A DNA stretch of 64,000 bases. Source: Odiellus spinosus. Taxonomy: Eukaryota; Arthropoda; Arachnida; Opiliones; Phalangiidae. The position numbers and the translations under genes were made by a program. Shown piece after piece: positions 35,509 to 46,299 of this stretch. Position 1 is the stretch's first letter. Each line of letters begins with the position of its first letter. A model generated the notes under the pieces. It saw only the letters and a program-made list of their open reading frames with translations. It did no database searches and was not told the DNA's origin. The stretch lies in NCBI GenBank assembly GCA_963920705.1, contig OY987238.1, forward strand, positions 10,720,183-10,784,182. The letters are read 5' to 3'.

Positions 35509-35994
35509 AAAGTGTATATATATAGAAAGACCAAAGGAAAGACTGATTTCTCTTAGCTGATGGCTATGATTCTCTTTTCTTAAAATTCGCCTCCCTCATC
35601 CGGCAATCATCTTGTATTTGTCCCGTTCTGAGCGTTCTCTGAACGAAACTGTAGGATATATGCCCCGAAGGGATTGGCGCAAATGTCCGAGTCATTCAAT
35701 TCTCAGCTCACGAAAAGTTGAAAAGCTTTTTAGGACTCGTTTAAACTCTCGATAGAAATTTGTCTCCGGGTTGCGAACTGTCAAGTCAAGTACTGATATC
35801 CAATCGGAAAAAAAAAAAAAAGTACGATCAAGAAAAAAAACATTCCTAAATATATTTCGAAACTATTATTTTGTAGCTTTTTGTCGTAATTGTCGATGTA
35901 GATAAGATTTAAAATTAATTTGAAATTTCGATTTCTAAAATATGGTACGTAAGCTTTCTCCGACAACATCTATTATTTTACAACTAAATTCGAA

Positions 35995-36215
35995 CCTAAT
36001 TTTCCAATTATTTTCAAAAAGTTTCTTAACCTCTTTTCAACCATTTTTCTACCTTTCCAAAAGATTTCCAGCCTTTATCCAATCTCCTAACCAATAACCA
36101 ATTTCAATTTTTTTCTGTAAAGATTTTCAACCTTTTCCCATTGTCTCAACCACTTAAAACTTTCTCAATCGAGTCAATCCTTTCACCAACCCTTTTCCAA
36201 CCTTTTTACGTACCT
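35995..36215 (-). repeat. Degenerate pyrimidine-rich repeat (CCAACCTTTTC words)
   Basis: Words such as TTTTCCAACCTTTTT, TTTCAACCATTTTT and CCTTTCACCAACCC recur irregularly. They are the complement of the GGTTGGAAAA words at 3725-4045, so the same decayed repeat probably lies here inverted. Confidence 0.5.
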
Positions 36216-36653
36216 ACTGTGAAAGCGGACTGATGAAGGTCTTAATTTCACCTACTCCATGCATTTCTTCCTTTTATAAATTTTTTAAAATATTACTGTA
36301 CCATGGATTCAAATTTTAGAAAATTCATAATAGAATCTTTTTATCAATAACATCTTTGTTTTTTAAAATCGTTAGAAAATCATGATAAAATAGCTTTTAA
36401 TTTAATGGTTTTAAGCTTTGATATAATGTCACATCTGGGTAAAACAAATTAATTCTACTTTACCATCTTGTCAATGATATTAATCCCGATTTTTCGCGAT
36501 GTCCCGATGTCGGTGTATAGAAAAAAAGGCTTCATCTTCCAAATGACCGTCTCGTTTTTCCCCAATGGGGACATCCCTATATAGGTCCTTTTCGTTTATA
36601 TCTAGAGCGAAAAGGGGTCAGATGTCCAAATGGGAAGAAAAAAAATATCCACT

Positions 36654-36674
36654 TTTTTTTTTTTTTTTTTTTTT
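36654..36674. repeat. Poly-T run of 21
   Basis: Uninterrupted T run. Shorter A runs occur near 36830-36845. Confidence 0.95.
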
Positions 36675-36679
36675 GACCC

Positions 36680-37099
36680 GTTGAACTATGGAGAAAAATT
36701 GGAGGTACTTTATTTTAGACGATAGGTCACTTAAAACTCTCAAGGCGATGGTTTATAGAAGACGAAAATACGAGAGATTTAACCTCCTCGGGGTTTAGTA
36801 AAACCAACGTACTTTGAAAAGACCCGATAAAAAAAAAAAAAAAAATAGAAAAAATGATGATTCAACCTTTTTGATCATTGTCCCCGATTTAAGATATAGA
36901 GCTTATATAAGCGGCTTAATCCTAGCCATTTGGGAAATCAGCTAACCAAGAACAAATTTTTGTAAGTCAAGAACACAGGGAAAGAGAATTGGGAGCGACA
37001 TGTTGCCAAGATTTAGTATGTCCAAATTACATCTTACATTTCATTTTTTAATTATACTCATTTTGATTAGAAAAGTCCTATAAGGTTGATTTTAATTAA
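36680..37099. other. Non-coding stretch
   Basis: Nothing recognised. TTAA at 37096-37099 is the left flank of the following element. Confidence 0.4.
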
Positions 37100-37393
37100 G
37101 CTACTATCACACTAGCATTTCTTAATCGATTTGAAACGGTAAAATCAAACCAATATTCAAATCGTCAGGAATCGTTTTAAGCCTCACATGTTCACACATT
37201 ATCTTTATAAATCGATTTATTGTAGCTTTACTTATCGGTTGTTGAAACATAATCGGTATGAAGCTGGTTCCCGAAGCAGTTTCGAGAAATCGAATCAAAT
37301 CGATTCGAGAACAGACAGTTTCCTGTTCACAATACTCCAGCGAATCGTTTTGAAACTGTTTAATTCGATTCCAAAGCCCAGTATGAACGCGGC
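37100..37393 (-). mobile_element. Family C inverted-repeat element with TTAA flanks
   Basis: This 294-bp copy lies between TTAA (37096-37099) and TTAA (37394-37397). Ends read GCTACTATCACACTAGCATT and AGTATGAACGCGGC, imperfect inverted complements with ACTAG and AATCGATTTGAAAC cores. It is homologous to 14318-14597 and 59423-59715 in the opposite orientation. TTAA duplications fit piggyBac- or Kolobok-type integration. The open frame at 37122-37421 lies almost wholly inside and is judged non-coding. Confidence 0.85.
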
Positions 37394-37511
37394 TTAAGTG
37401 TATTAACTGAATATTGAACAAGAATATAAAGTAGATTACTATTTACATTTTTACAATCGGTAAATAAAATTAAATTTTTTAACAAATTTTTTATTTTTCT
37501 TTTTTTTTTAG

Positions 37512-37587
37512 GAGAATACAGACTTTTAGTTCAATTATATCTCTGGATCAAACACTTTGAATTATGTGGATACGATATATCTCAGTG
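37512..37587 (+). CDS. Candidate internal exon 2, protein unknown
   Basis: A T-rich tract ending TTTTTTTTTAG precedes the segment and GTGAGT follows CAGTG. One phase is open: GA completing a codon, 24 codons, then TG left over. It reads EYRLLVQLYLWIKHFELC followed by GYDISQ. Its start phase matches the single base left by 3133-3213 (G+GA gives Gly). Both segments contain YLW in a similar hydrophobic setting, which could mean duplicated exons or chance. No family is recognised, and no convincing next exon was found; 45470-45541 and 55096-55118 were weak candidates. Confidence 0.35.
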
Positions 37588-37594
37588 GTGAGTC

Positions 37595-38306
37595 GCATTT
37601 TTAAATACTTTCTGTGAATGGTTATCGATTTCAAAATTGATATCGATTAATTAAATAATATAGACGTGAGAACAAATCTTGGGTAATATTAAGCTGGTAC
37701 ATTATATCATTTACCTACCATAATTATTTTGTTACCAATATTTTTGGTACAAACCATTTTGAAAAGAAATTCTTATCCTCCCCTTAAGAAATTTTTATAC
37801 AAACATTAATTAGAAGCATATGTCTTTGCTCCGTGAAAGATAGACTGACCGCGAAAGAAATTTCAATGCGTTGAAATTAAATACTTAATTACTACATTTC
37901 TAAGATATTTGTCAGCTAAGATTAAATATAATTAAATCTGATTGGTTTATTGGTTATTAATTGACATAACCAAATTAAACCTAAGTGGAAAATGAATTTT
38001 CATTTAAATTAGTTCAACCAATAATTCAACTTCTCATTTTGAGGTCTCGTCTTAAATAGAATTTGGTTAAAATATCGACATAAATTTATAGCTCAGTTCG
38101 CTATGCAATAGATGAATATTTAATATTTTAACTGTTCAAGCAAAATATAAAATGTACTTAAACCCACCCAACCCCTCCCCAAAAATTTGGATTGTGTTAA
38201 GCAAATATTAGGTAGATCCGGGCATACCTGGGCTTACGTTAGGCAAGTTTCTTGTCTTTCGGTTTTCACTTTTTTGGGATCATTAAAATTTATGACTTTA
38301 AGTTTT
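37595..38306. other. Non-coding stretch
   Basis: Nothing recognised apart from the donor at its start. Confidence 0.4.
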
Positions 38307-38505
38307 GATACATAATTAATAGATAAATGTTATTAACAAGAACAGGCGTTCATAAACGTCCTCTCACGTCAAACAGTGGTTAAAGTATCTAACAAAACCT
38401 CGTGTGTGTCTGTTATGTTCTGAGCATACGTGGTTTTGTTAGTTTCTTCTTTTGCCACTGTTTTCGCCGTTAGAGGACGCCTATGAAGGCCATTTTTTGT
38501 TAATA
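38307..38505. mobile_element. Family F palindromic element, well preserved
   Basis: AGGCGTTCATAAACGTCCTC, CAAACAGTGG and ATCTAACAAAACCTCGTG face GTGGTTTTGTTAG, GCCACTGTTTTCGCCGTTAG and AGGACGCCTATGAAGGCC. The outer AATTAATAGATAAATG matches the 33.8 kb copy. The two arms fold back over most of the element. Confidence 0.8.
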
Positions 38506-38509
38506 GTCC

Positions 38510-39508
38510 TAGCTACTTGAAGATTTTTATCAGTACTTCATATTTCCTTTAATTTCGAAACTGACTGCGTGTTGTTACAGTCTTGAGTGAAGTTACTTAA
38601 GTCTTCAGTTCTCCCAAATACCCAAACTGTAGCACATGTTATTGATAGGGTTTAAAAAAAGTATGTTTGAAAATAAATCAATTGAGGGCCCAAGAAGAAG
38701 AAGAGTGAAATGCGCGAACCAAGCCATTGCTTAAACCTTTTGTTTTTATTTTTATACACATATGCTTTGAAATAAGAAGGATGGTTTTGTGTAGAACTGA
38801 TGGGCCATTCCATTTTTTAACCAGACGTGTGTACGTTTACATCGTATTCACTGACTTAGAAGAAATGTCCCTGCCTTTCACTGAATTGCCTCTGAGATTT
38901 TAACTTATTCTAGTGAAAATATATCTTAAGTTCATATATTCAACTTCGAGAAGATAGCGGAGAGATGTTAGGGGAAGGATAAATATGGAGAGAAAGATAC
39001 CAAGATGAAGAACATAGAGATGGAGCTTAGTAATAATGCTTGCTATCTTATGACTTCTGGTTAAACTGACTGTGTTTTGAATTATTTTCAACTCGTATAC
39101 CGTAAAAGAAAGCATTGGCATACGATTTTAGTCCTAATGCTTTACCAATTTTCTTGATAGCTAGAACAATGCCTATATAACCTTTTTTATGTTCGGGCAT
39201 TCTAACAGGAGATAGTTGATACAAATATAGGGGAAAATGTGCTGGGAAAAATACAGTCAGTTTTCACTCCATGAAAAACCAACAAGGTTTAGTTTTTAGA
39301 AAGTTTAGTTCAGACTTAACTTGTAAAATTTTGTCTTAAAACAAGATGGGTCGTGAACCACGACAGTTACGCTCATTACGTCACAGTTTATAAATGGGCA
39401 ATTGCATACCCTATAGAATGTCTCCCTTAACTAGCCGGTATTGATATTTATTTGGGATCCTCAGAATGTTTACACTTATCAATTTAAAATTCAGGTTATA
39501 AACGCAAT
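38510..39508. other. Non-coding stretch
   Basis: No gene supported. ACGCAAT at 39502-39508 is the left target duplication of the next element. Confidence 0.4.
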
Positions 39509-39847
39509 CAGAAGCCGATGAAACCCTGCTTTGAAGTCTACTACTCCAATGTTCCATATAGCGTTCCTCTCTGTATGGGTAAAATTCCCAATTTTACGAG
39601 TTAGAAGGGGTCCTACTTCATCCCCCCTGTCTACGGAAAATTGGAAATTCTCTCTCTCCACAAACGACGACGTTTTTTTTGGACGAACTCCAAGGCTGCT
39701 AGAGATATTCTCTCGACGAGCTCCCGCTCCGAAAACATCTACCGTTAGGAGGCGTACGGATCGCGCCTTTTGAGAATAACCCATACAGAGAGGGGTAGAC
39801 AAGACCCGGGAGTAATAGACTTCAAAGGAGGGTTTCATCGGCTTCTG
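39509..39847 (-). mobile_element. Family B element with perfect 7-bp duplication, copy 2
   Basis: This 339-bp copy runs from CAGAAGCCGATGAAACCC to GGGTTTCATCGGCTTCTG. It is flanked by ACGCAAT on both sides (39502-39508, 39848-39854). The core is in the opposite orientation to the 24.9 and 46.9 kb copies. Copies are highly similar, so the family has been active relatively recently. Open frames on both strands inside it (39491-39853, 39531-39773) have no recognised domain. Confidence 0.95.
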
Positions 39848-39859
39848 ACGCAATTGGGA

Positions 39860-40480
39860 AAGCTATGGAAGAGAAAGAAATTATTTTGAATTGTTTGATA
39901 TACTCAAATAGGTTATATTTTCATTCATATCTTTTTTTTTTTCTATTACGCGAACTCTTTTTATTTAAATAGAAGTATATACAGGACGTTAATGAAGCTC
40001 AATATAATATTTGTTTGGAAAACCTATAAATGAACGGTTAGGTATAAATCTGGAAATGAAAGATATTTCAAAGAACAATTTGCTTGTGCGTTAACCCCCT
40101 AGAAAAATTGAGCTTATGATCCAATGAAAGATAATCTATGGGTTTCATAAGAGTTACCAAAATAATTCTAGAAATTGGCGAATCCGAACAAAACTTGATA
40201 TGGAAGAAAATAAAATTTTAAAGCTTTTAACTCTCGATCCCCTTTCGTTGGTTGTCGGTTTTTTGCGAAGCAAGAAAATTGTTTACGTTTCGAAACAACC
40301 AAGCGTGCCTGAGAAAAGAAAATAAGATTTTTTTTCCCCGCTTTTTCTTTTATTATTAGAAGTTTTCTATGCCCCAAGAGTGGTGATTTCGAAATGTTTT
40401 TCTGTAAAAAAGTGCTATCTAGAGACTACTGTTCGCCATCAATATACATGGAAAGACTACGTTTTTCTCCTATGTGATTT
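39860..40480. other. Non-coding stretch
   Basis: Nothing recognised. Confidence 0.4.
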
Positions 40481-40535
40481 AACATTGTTAATAAATCCGC
40501 ATTACCTTTCCATACATTACAAACTTCAAGCGAAC
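40481..40535 (+). repeat. Dispersed composite motif, diverged head but all three blocks
   Basis: AACATTGTTAATAAATCCGC (40481-40500) is a diverged first block. ATTACAAAC follows at 40516-40524 and GCGAAC at 40530-40535, within one base of the offsets in the 35453 and 43868 copies. Confidence 0.7.
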
Positions 40536-40754
40536 GAGGTTCTTTAGGACAAAAGGTCATCGTATATGTGTGTATAGGATTGACCCGTCCATCGCTTCAC
40601 CTTTTATATATATAGAATCATTCCTTATTCCTTCAAGTTTGTAGGAATAGCTTAGAGGAAACGCTGACTGCTTTATAGTGTTTTGAAGTAACGAAACCAT
40701 ACCACGCATCTGTCAGAGTATGTGCCGGTTTTTGCTTCCCTAGTAGTTGATCAG

Positions 40755-40796
40755 TTCGAACGGGGTCCCCGATTCCTCTTCGAACGGGGTCCCGAT
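40755..40796 (+). repeat. Two-unit 24-bp direct repeat
   Basis: TTCGAACGGGGTCCCCGAT at 40755 and TTCGAACGGGGTCCCGAT at 40779 are separated by TCCTC. This is a local duplication with one C deleted in the second unit. The surrounding 73-codon frame is not recognised. Confidence 0.9.
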
Positions 40797-41192
40797 ATAA
40801 ACTGGAGTCCAAAATCTTCGTACACATTTTTTAGAGATATCTCCGTGAAAATGGACAGTCGGGGGTACTCTACCATATTCCTCCTAGCTCCAAGTACGTT
40901 TCTCGCGTGGTGGGCGAAAGTTCTGAACCAAAAAAAAAAATGACATCCATAAATTTTAAGTATATATATATAGTATAGTTTCTATTTATTTCCTCTCGGA
41001 GTTAGTCTTAGTGTTTTTATCGGCAATTTCTTGAACAGTTGGGAGTTTGTGAGGTTGCGTTTCGGGTTTTTTTTTTTGTGTTAACACGCAATTTAGTGTG
41101 AGGTGAGAGGATGATAAATTGAAGAAGAGGAACCGCTTCATTCCTTATTTAACTTTTATACATGTATCAGAGGAAAGTTTAAGAGAGATTTT

Positions 41193-41212
41193 TACATTGT
41201 GTATCAATCCGC
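41193..41212 (+). repeat. Dispersed ATTAATCCGC motif, copy
   Basis: TACATTGTGTATCAATCCGC matches 18 of 20 consensus positions. It lies only 0.7 kb from the 40481 copy. No clear second or third block follows at the usual spacing. Confidence 0.7.
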
Positions 41213-41375
41213 TCAACATTTTCTGTTTCTGATTAATATTTTTTAAACAATTTACTGGATTGCAATTCTTGCTCTCGCCTTTTCTCTTTTATAAAACCGC
41301 AAAATATATTATAATCATATGTCATAGTCCTGGCGAATTAAAATTAACCAAATTTGATTAAAAAGGCTTACAGTA

Positions 41376-41450
41376 AAGCTCATAAGCATCCTCTAACAGT
41401 AAACAACATGTGCTTTTGCTAATTACTATTTTTACTATTACATATATCTC
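41376..41450. repeat. Diverged family F fragment
   Basis: GCTCATAAGCATCCTCTAAC followed by AGTAAACAACATGTGC is a weak match to the family F left arm. The right arm is unclear. Confidence 0.35.
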
Positions 41451-41469
41451 TCTAATATTTATCATTCAT

Positions 41470-43867
41470 TACCAATGAATATAATCAGAATACATGTTTT
41501 ACCGAATTGTTTAATTAACTAAAAAAATTAACGATAAATTTCTTTGAAAAATAAATCTCGTATCTCTGAAAGCCAATGCCTGGTAAATATTTAATTGCCA
41601 CTGATAATTTCGAAAGTATAATTAATCTTTTTGACCCTTAAGAGAAGCCCAACCATTTTTAACGGTATCCTAGTAAGCGGCTGGATTTGAGTGTATAGTC
41701 AGTTTCACCTCGAATTGATCGCACGTGCAACGATAGACTACTTGTTACCTTCAAGATATTATTAGCAAGAGTCATTACAGCCTATATCTTTATCAGTGCT
41801 GTCAATTAGAGGTGGAATTGCACTATAGTAGAACAATTTCTAACAAAGGATTAGCTCGGTGACGGTCTCATTCCCAAATGACTATACCAGAAGTTAGACA
41901 AAAAAACTTTTTCCATTTTCTTGACTTTTTTAATGTCCCTGAGAATGCTACGAGAATGCAGTAAGCGATCTAATTTCCCGGCTAGTTGCGTCTTAAAGGG
42001 AGTATAAACCAATTTGGAAAATCGTCTGCTACTTTAACGTGACGTCTTATTACCTAACGTAACCAGCTGATTGTGTTTTAGTACTTATTTAGGCATTATG
42101 TTTAAATTATGCCTTGGAATCCTTTCATGACTGTCATTTTTCGATTTGACGAATAGTTGTTAATATTCACAATTGCCAAAATGTTTTATGACGTTATTTT
42201 TAAGGATAATGTTACATAATTTGGTGGGTTGAACAAGTTGGGGAAGGCCAAAAAATTGGTGTAAAGTTACCCCAGGTCCCACGGTCAGGGGTGATTTAGT
42301 ACCAGCTTCCGACTTCACTGTCGTCTAGTGTGCCCCTTGCTTTAGTGTTCTTTCCTCTAAGATTCCGCGTCAATGTTTATAAAGTACGCCGCCATTTATA
42401 ATTGCCAAAAGGGTACTACAGGCTAGGCATTTTCTATCCTATTCCCAGGTCATTAAAAATAGATTTCTCTTCCATTCGGGCGCGAGAAACTAGAAACCGC
42501 GCCCTGACTCCTTTGCCCCGCGAGCTATATTAGGGCCGGTACGGTTTTCCTCGCAAGTAATTCGGAAATATCGCGTCCCCTAGCGAGTTATAAAATGTAT
42601 GACGTAAATAAGGTTACTCTTGATTACACTCCCAAAGTCTTTTCTTTTTTGCCTTTAGGCCTTTAAGCCTTCTTTAAAGGGTGGTTAAAAAAGATAGTAT
42701 TATTCTTTATCGACTCTTATACAAATACCTTAGAGGATAATGAATTATTCAAAGCACATAATGACGAACCACATTTTTTAAAGAAGAGACTCAATTCGGG
42801 CCTTGTCAAATTTATTTCGCGCCAAGCGACAGGAATGCAATCTTTTTAGAAATTGAAATATTCTCTATCCTTTTTTACGTACGCGTGACGTCGGTTTTAC
42901 TTTATATTTCATTATGCTCCAATAATATAACGAAAGAAATCGACTTATCCAATGAGGTACAAGCTTCTAAATTGATCAAAAATGATCGTAATGAAAAATT
43001 TATTTTAAAATAAGTCAAATGAATTCTTTGAGTTAGTTTTGTTTCTGGTTGAATTCATTCATGGTGTGGTTTCATAATTAACCTTTTTCACCCTCCCTTT
43101 TCGCCTTTTTCATGAAAACTAGAACTTCTTGATGAAGAAATTGTGTAAGCTCGCATATAATAAATTTGATGGGTTTATGCTCCCACCGGGAATAAATATA
43201 TATTTAAAAACAAGTATTTTTTCGCAAACACTTAGTATGATTATTATTTTATATGGCAATATAAGCAAAAAGATAATCTAACTTATTTCATGAATTTAGA
43301 TTATTTTTCGAGTACGTGCTCTTAGAAACAACCCGGGTTTTTATATCTTAATTAAGTTACAACCTTAAAAGGATCGTACTAAATTATCTTAAAAACTTGG
43401 AATCTAAATCCTAAGTTGTTAAAGGGATACTTAACTATGATTAATAGTTATTTGTTGTCCAGAAAGTCCTACGTTTCGTACGAAAATTATCGGTAGTTAC
43501 GTCCCAGAAATAAACTTTGTCAAGTAGCTAAAAACAAGATGGTTAAGTTCATAACAGACGCCACACCCCGTGAATCCAATTGTGACCACAGTCGCCGAGT
43601 TAAAAATATCCAAAAATCATTTTTACAAAGTATGTTTGTGGCCCAATTGAGAGACAAATCATTTCTGTTTGAAGTTTCTTAAGATCGCGACACCTAGAAG
43701 TACAAAATTACGAATTAAAACTAAAAATATAATCCATAGGTTTTGGAAAAAAAGGTGATAGTTAACTTTAAATCTATTCTACAATTTCTAATGCTTTTAC
43801 TCTGAAATTATTGATGTGAAATCATTAGACAGTCTATTTTCTACAGATTTTATACCCTATTTGATTT
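41470..43867. other. Long non-coding stretch
   Basis: No gene or repeat family member recognised in 2.4 kb. Slightly GC-richer at 42290-42570, without a usable frame. Confidence 0.4.
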
Positions 43868-43923
43868 AACATTATGTATTAATCCGCCTAAGTTATGAAT
43901 ATATTACAACACAGTGCGCGAAC
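43868..43923 (+). repeat. Dispersed composite motif, complete copy
   Basis: AACATTATGTATTAATCCGC (43868-43887, 19 of 20), ATTACAAC at 43903-43910 and GCGAAC at 43918-43923, at the same offsets as 35453-35508. Confidence 0.8.
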
Positions 43924-43929
43924 GACAAC

Positions 43930-44605
43930 ATATAGATTTCGCGTAAATTAAAATGTAGATCAAGATTATCTCTTAAATTAATGTTTAGAAGTCGGCTTCA
44001 TTCTTCCGGAACATTTTTCCAAACCAAATACTCTTTGGAAAGGATTGAGAGCCTATTTTAACGTCAAAATCTTTAGTTCAGGATGCCGTGCGCCCTTTGA
44101 ATCTCAAGAGAAAAGCTTGGGCTTTGGTAACGCTATATCGCGCTTACTTAAGCGTAAGACGGTCTTGACCATCGCATAGGGATGGTTATTAGAAAGACGG
44201 CGTGGCGAAAGAATTCATTCAGCGTGATTAATTGATGTCATCGTCACGGGGCTTTAGCTAATGACATATCTATTAAACATATAAGTATATATATGTATAT
44301 ATCTAATGGAATAACTCTTGAAATTAGGGAAAGTAGATTGCCACAACTATTATTAATTCGTATAAGGATTTAGGTAAGGTCTTATTCGCTTCAGCTTTAG
44401 ATAGTATGCAAACTACTATTGTATCGAAAAAGTTTTAAACCAAGGAAACTTCGTTTTCGGGGATATTACATTGACCAACAAGGGTGGATATTTTTTTTGT
44501 TAGTCTATCAGTTTAATTTCAACGTTTGCAGTCTTAACTACGAAAATAGTTCTTATACTGAGGCTCTCCACTTCGAAGCTAATTTCTCACATCTAAGACT
44601 ACTAA
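43930..44605. other. Non-coding stretch
   Basis: Nothing recognised; a 69-codon + frame (44419-44628) is unsupported. Confidence 0.4.
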
Positions 44606-45026
44606 CAGGGAGCCCAGTGGTCTTATAATTCCTATAAAATCCTATATTTTCAAACATGTCCTATATTATCCTATATAAATATAGTCTTATAATTTTGAGT
44701 TAGACATTTTGGGATCCAAAAAATATCGCCACGCCTCCAAAAACTTAAATTTTTTTGCATAAAGCAGACCCTATTAGCATAGATTTGTATATTGCTTCGC
44801 GCAATTAGAGGCGGAGTATCCTTAATGAAGTAGTTCTTTTATAACTGGAAATAAAGCATCATTTTTAAAAGGTCATTTTGTTGAAATTTACCCTATAAAA
44901 TCCTTTATTTGAGATAATTTGTCTTATATTATCCTATAAAACTTAATTTTTGTCCTGTATAATCCTATATTTTGGAAAAATACTATATTTCCTATAAGGA
45001 ATTGAAATTTACGGCTGGGCTCCCTG
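44606..45026. mobile_element. Family E inverted-repeat element, full-length copy
   Basis: It starts CAGGGAGCCCAG and ends CTGGGCTCCCTG, perfect 12-bp inverted ends, total 421 bp. Subterminal arms pair: TTATAATTCCTATAAAATCC on the left with TATATTTCCTATAAGGAATT on the right, with many CCTATA words between. CAGGG ends are typical of hAT elements, but 8-bp flanks (ACTACTAA, TTTGAAGT) do not match. There is no transposase frame. Confidence 0.85.
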
Positions 45027-45153
45027 TTTGAAGTTTATTCTTAAAGTTGTCAAAAATATAATTTTTGAATAATTATCTTTCAATATTAACGAATGTTGAG
45101 ATATATCGCCTATTACACCATCTTGTTTTTATTATTCTTGATGAATAGGAGCT

Positions 45154-45178
45154 TATATGGAAGAGTATCTTCCATATA
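45154..45178. other. Perfect 11-bp-stem hairpin
   Basis: TATATGGAAGA, loop GTA, TCTTCCATATA. No T run follows, so it does not look like a terminator, and its role is unknown. Confidence 0.6.
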
Positions 45179-45179
45179 C

Positions 45180-46277
45180 GATATTGATTATTGAATTCCG
45201 CTTATATAATCAAATAGCCATCAATGGAGAAAAATGAAATAAATTAGGGAAAACTTCCGATAAATTCGTTTTTGATCAGTTTATATCGAGCTAGCTCGGC
45301 TATTCGAATTCTGGTTTCCATCTCTGATGGCCCTCATCGTCAAATATGGTCTCAAAATTAATATTCATAAGGACTTTCTTAATGCGCTTCGGGTTTTTTT
45401 TTTCTGAAACAATAAAAGATGGTAATTTTTAGTTCCCCCCCCCCCTCACTCAATCTCCCCTTTGATACTCTTCTAGGCCTTCTACTTCGGATCATTCTAT
45501 TGATTTGATTTTTCTTCATCCCTTAGCAATCTACTCTATGGGGTGAAGATTTGAAATATGGGTATATTTAATAGGGTATGACCTCGGAATTAGGTGAGCA
45601 AAACTCGAGATAATTAAGCCCCTTTTTCAATTAACGTTTTTTAAACTTTTATTATTATTTTTTATTTTTTTTTTTTTAATTTTCCAAGAGAAGCTTTTAT
45701 CAAATTCATTTAAATATCTGCTATGTTTCATTTTTGTTTTGGGGCAAAAACTTGATTCTTGGTCCAAAATCTTGATTGAAAACGCGACTTTACTGAACTT
45801 ATCCGCAAATTAATTTTTATTTTTCGATAGTTAAACATTTTCGCTGAGAAATTTCGTATATATTTAATACTATAATCATTTCAACAGGTTTGAACTAAAC
45901 TTATTCGTTGATTATTTTCACGTTGAAAATCTTTTGATTAGTCACAGTTCTCCTTTTAATTGAATATCAAAGTCTGCATCTTTTCCGATTTTTTTCCACG
46001 CCATTCAGAGTAATTTCCCAAATATTTAATATGCAAATAAGTATTTCTTAAAAACGTTAAATATATAAAGGTATATATAGTTAAACTTTAAATTCCAGTG
46101 GATTTCTTTTTTCAATGTATGTTGTATTAGGCCTATAGCTCTTTTAAAACTTCATATGGCGACTTAAAGCCACATTCTTTGCACTTACCCAATTAATTAT
46201 ACCCTGGAAAGTATGATGATTATATACTTTTATTCAATGGAAATTGGATTAAACTACTTTCTTCTTTATGAAGTATT
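45180..46277. other. Non-coding stretch
   Basis: It holds a C run at 45436-45445 and T runs near 45660. A possible acceptor at 45469 with a short open segment to 45541 is weak. Confidence 0.35.
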
Positions 46278-46297
46278 AACAAAGAAGATCAATCCGC
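46278..46297 (+). repeat. Weak copy of dispersed motif
   Basis: AACAAAGAAGATCAATCCGC keeps the AACA start and ATCAATCCGC end at the right spacing, but the middle is changed. Confidence 0.35.
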
Positions 46298-46299
46298 CT

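Noticed and set aside
39491-39853. 120-codon minus-strand frame, longest in the window
   Set aside because: It coincides with the family B element and its target duplications; copies carry other open frames on both strands.
40755-40796. GTTCGAAC words suggesting tRNA T-arm
   Set aside because: No acceptor, D-arm or anticodon structure surrounds them; the words belong to a small direct repeat.
45470-45541. Possible third exon after CTCTTCTAG
   Set aside because: Phase would fit (TG+G), but the donor (GTGAAG) is weak and the low-complexity C/T tract upstream makes acceptor-like sequence likely by chance.
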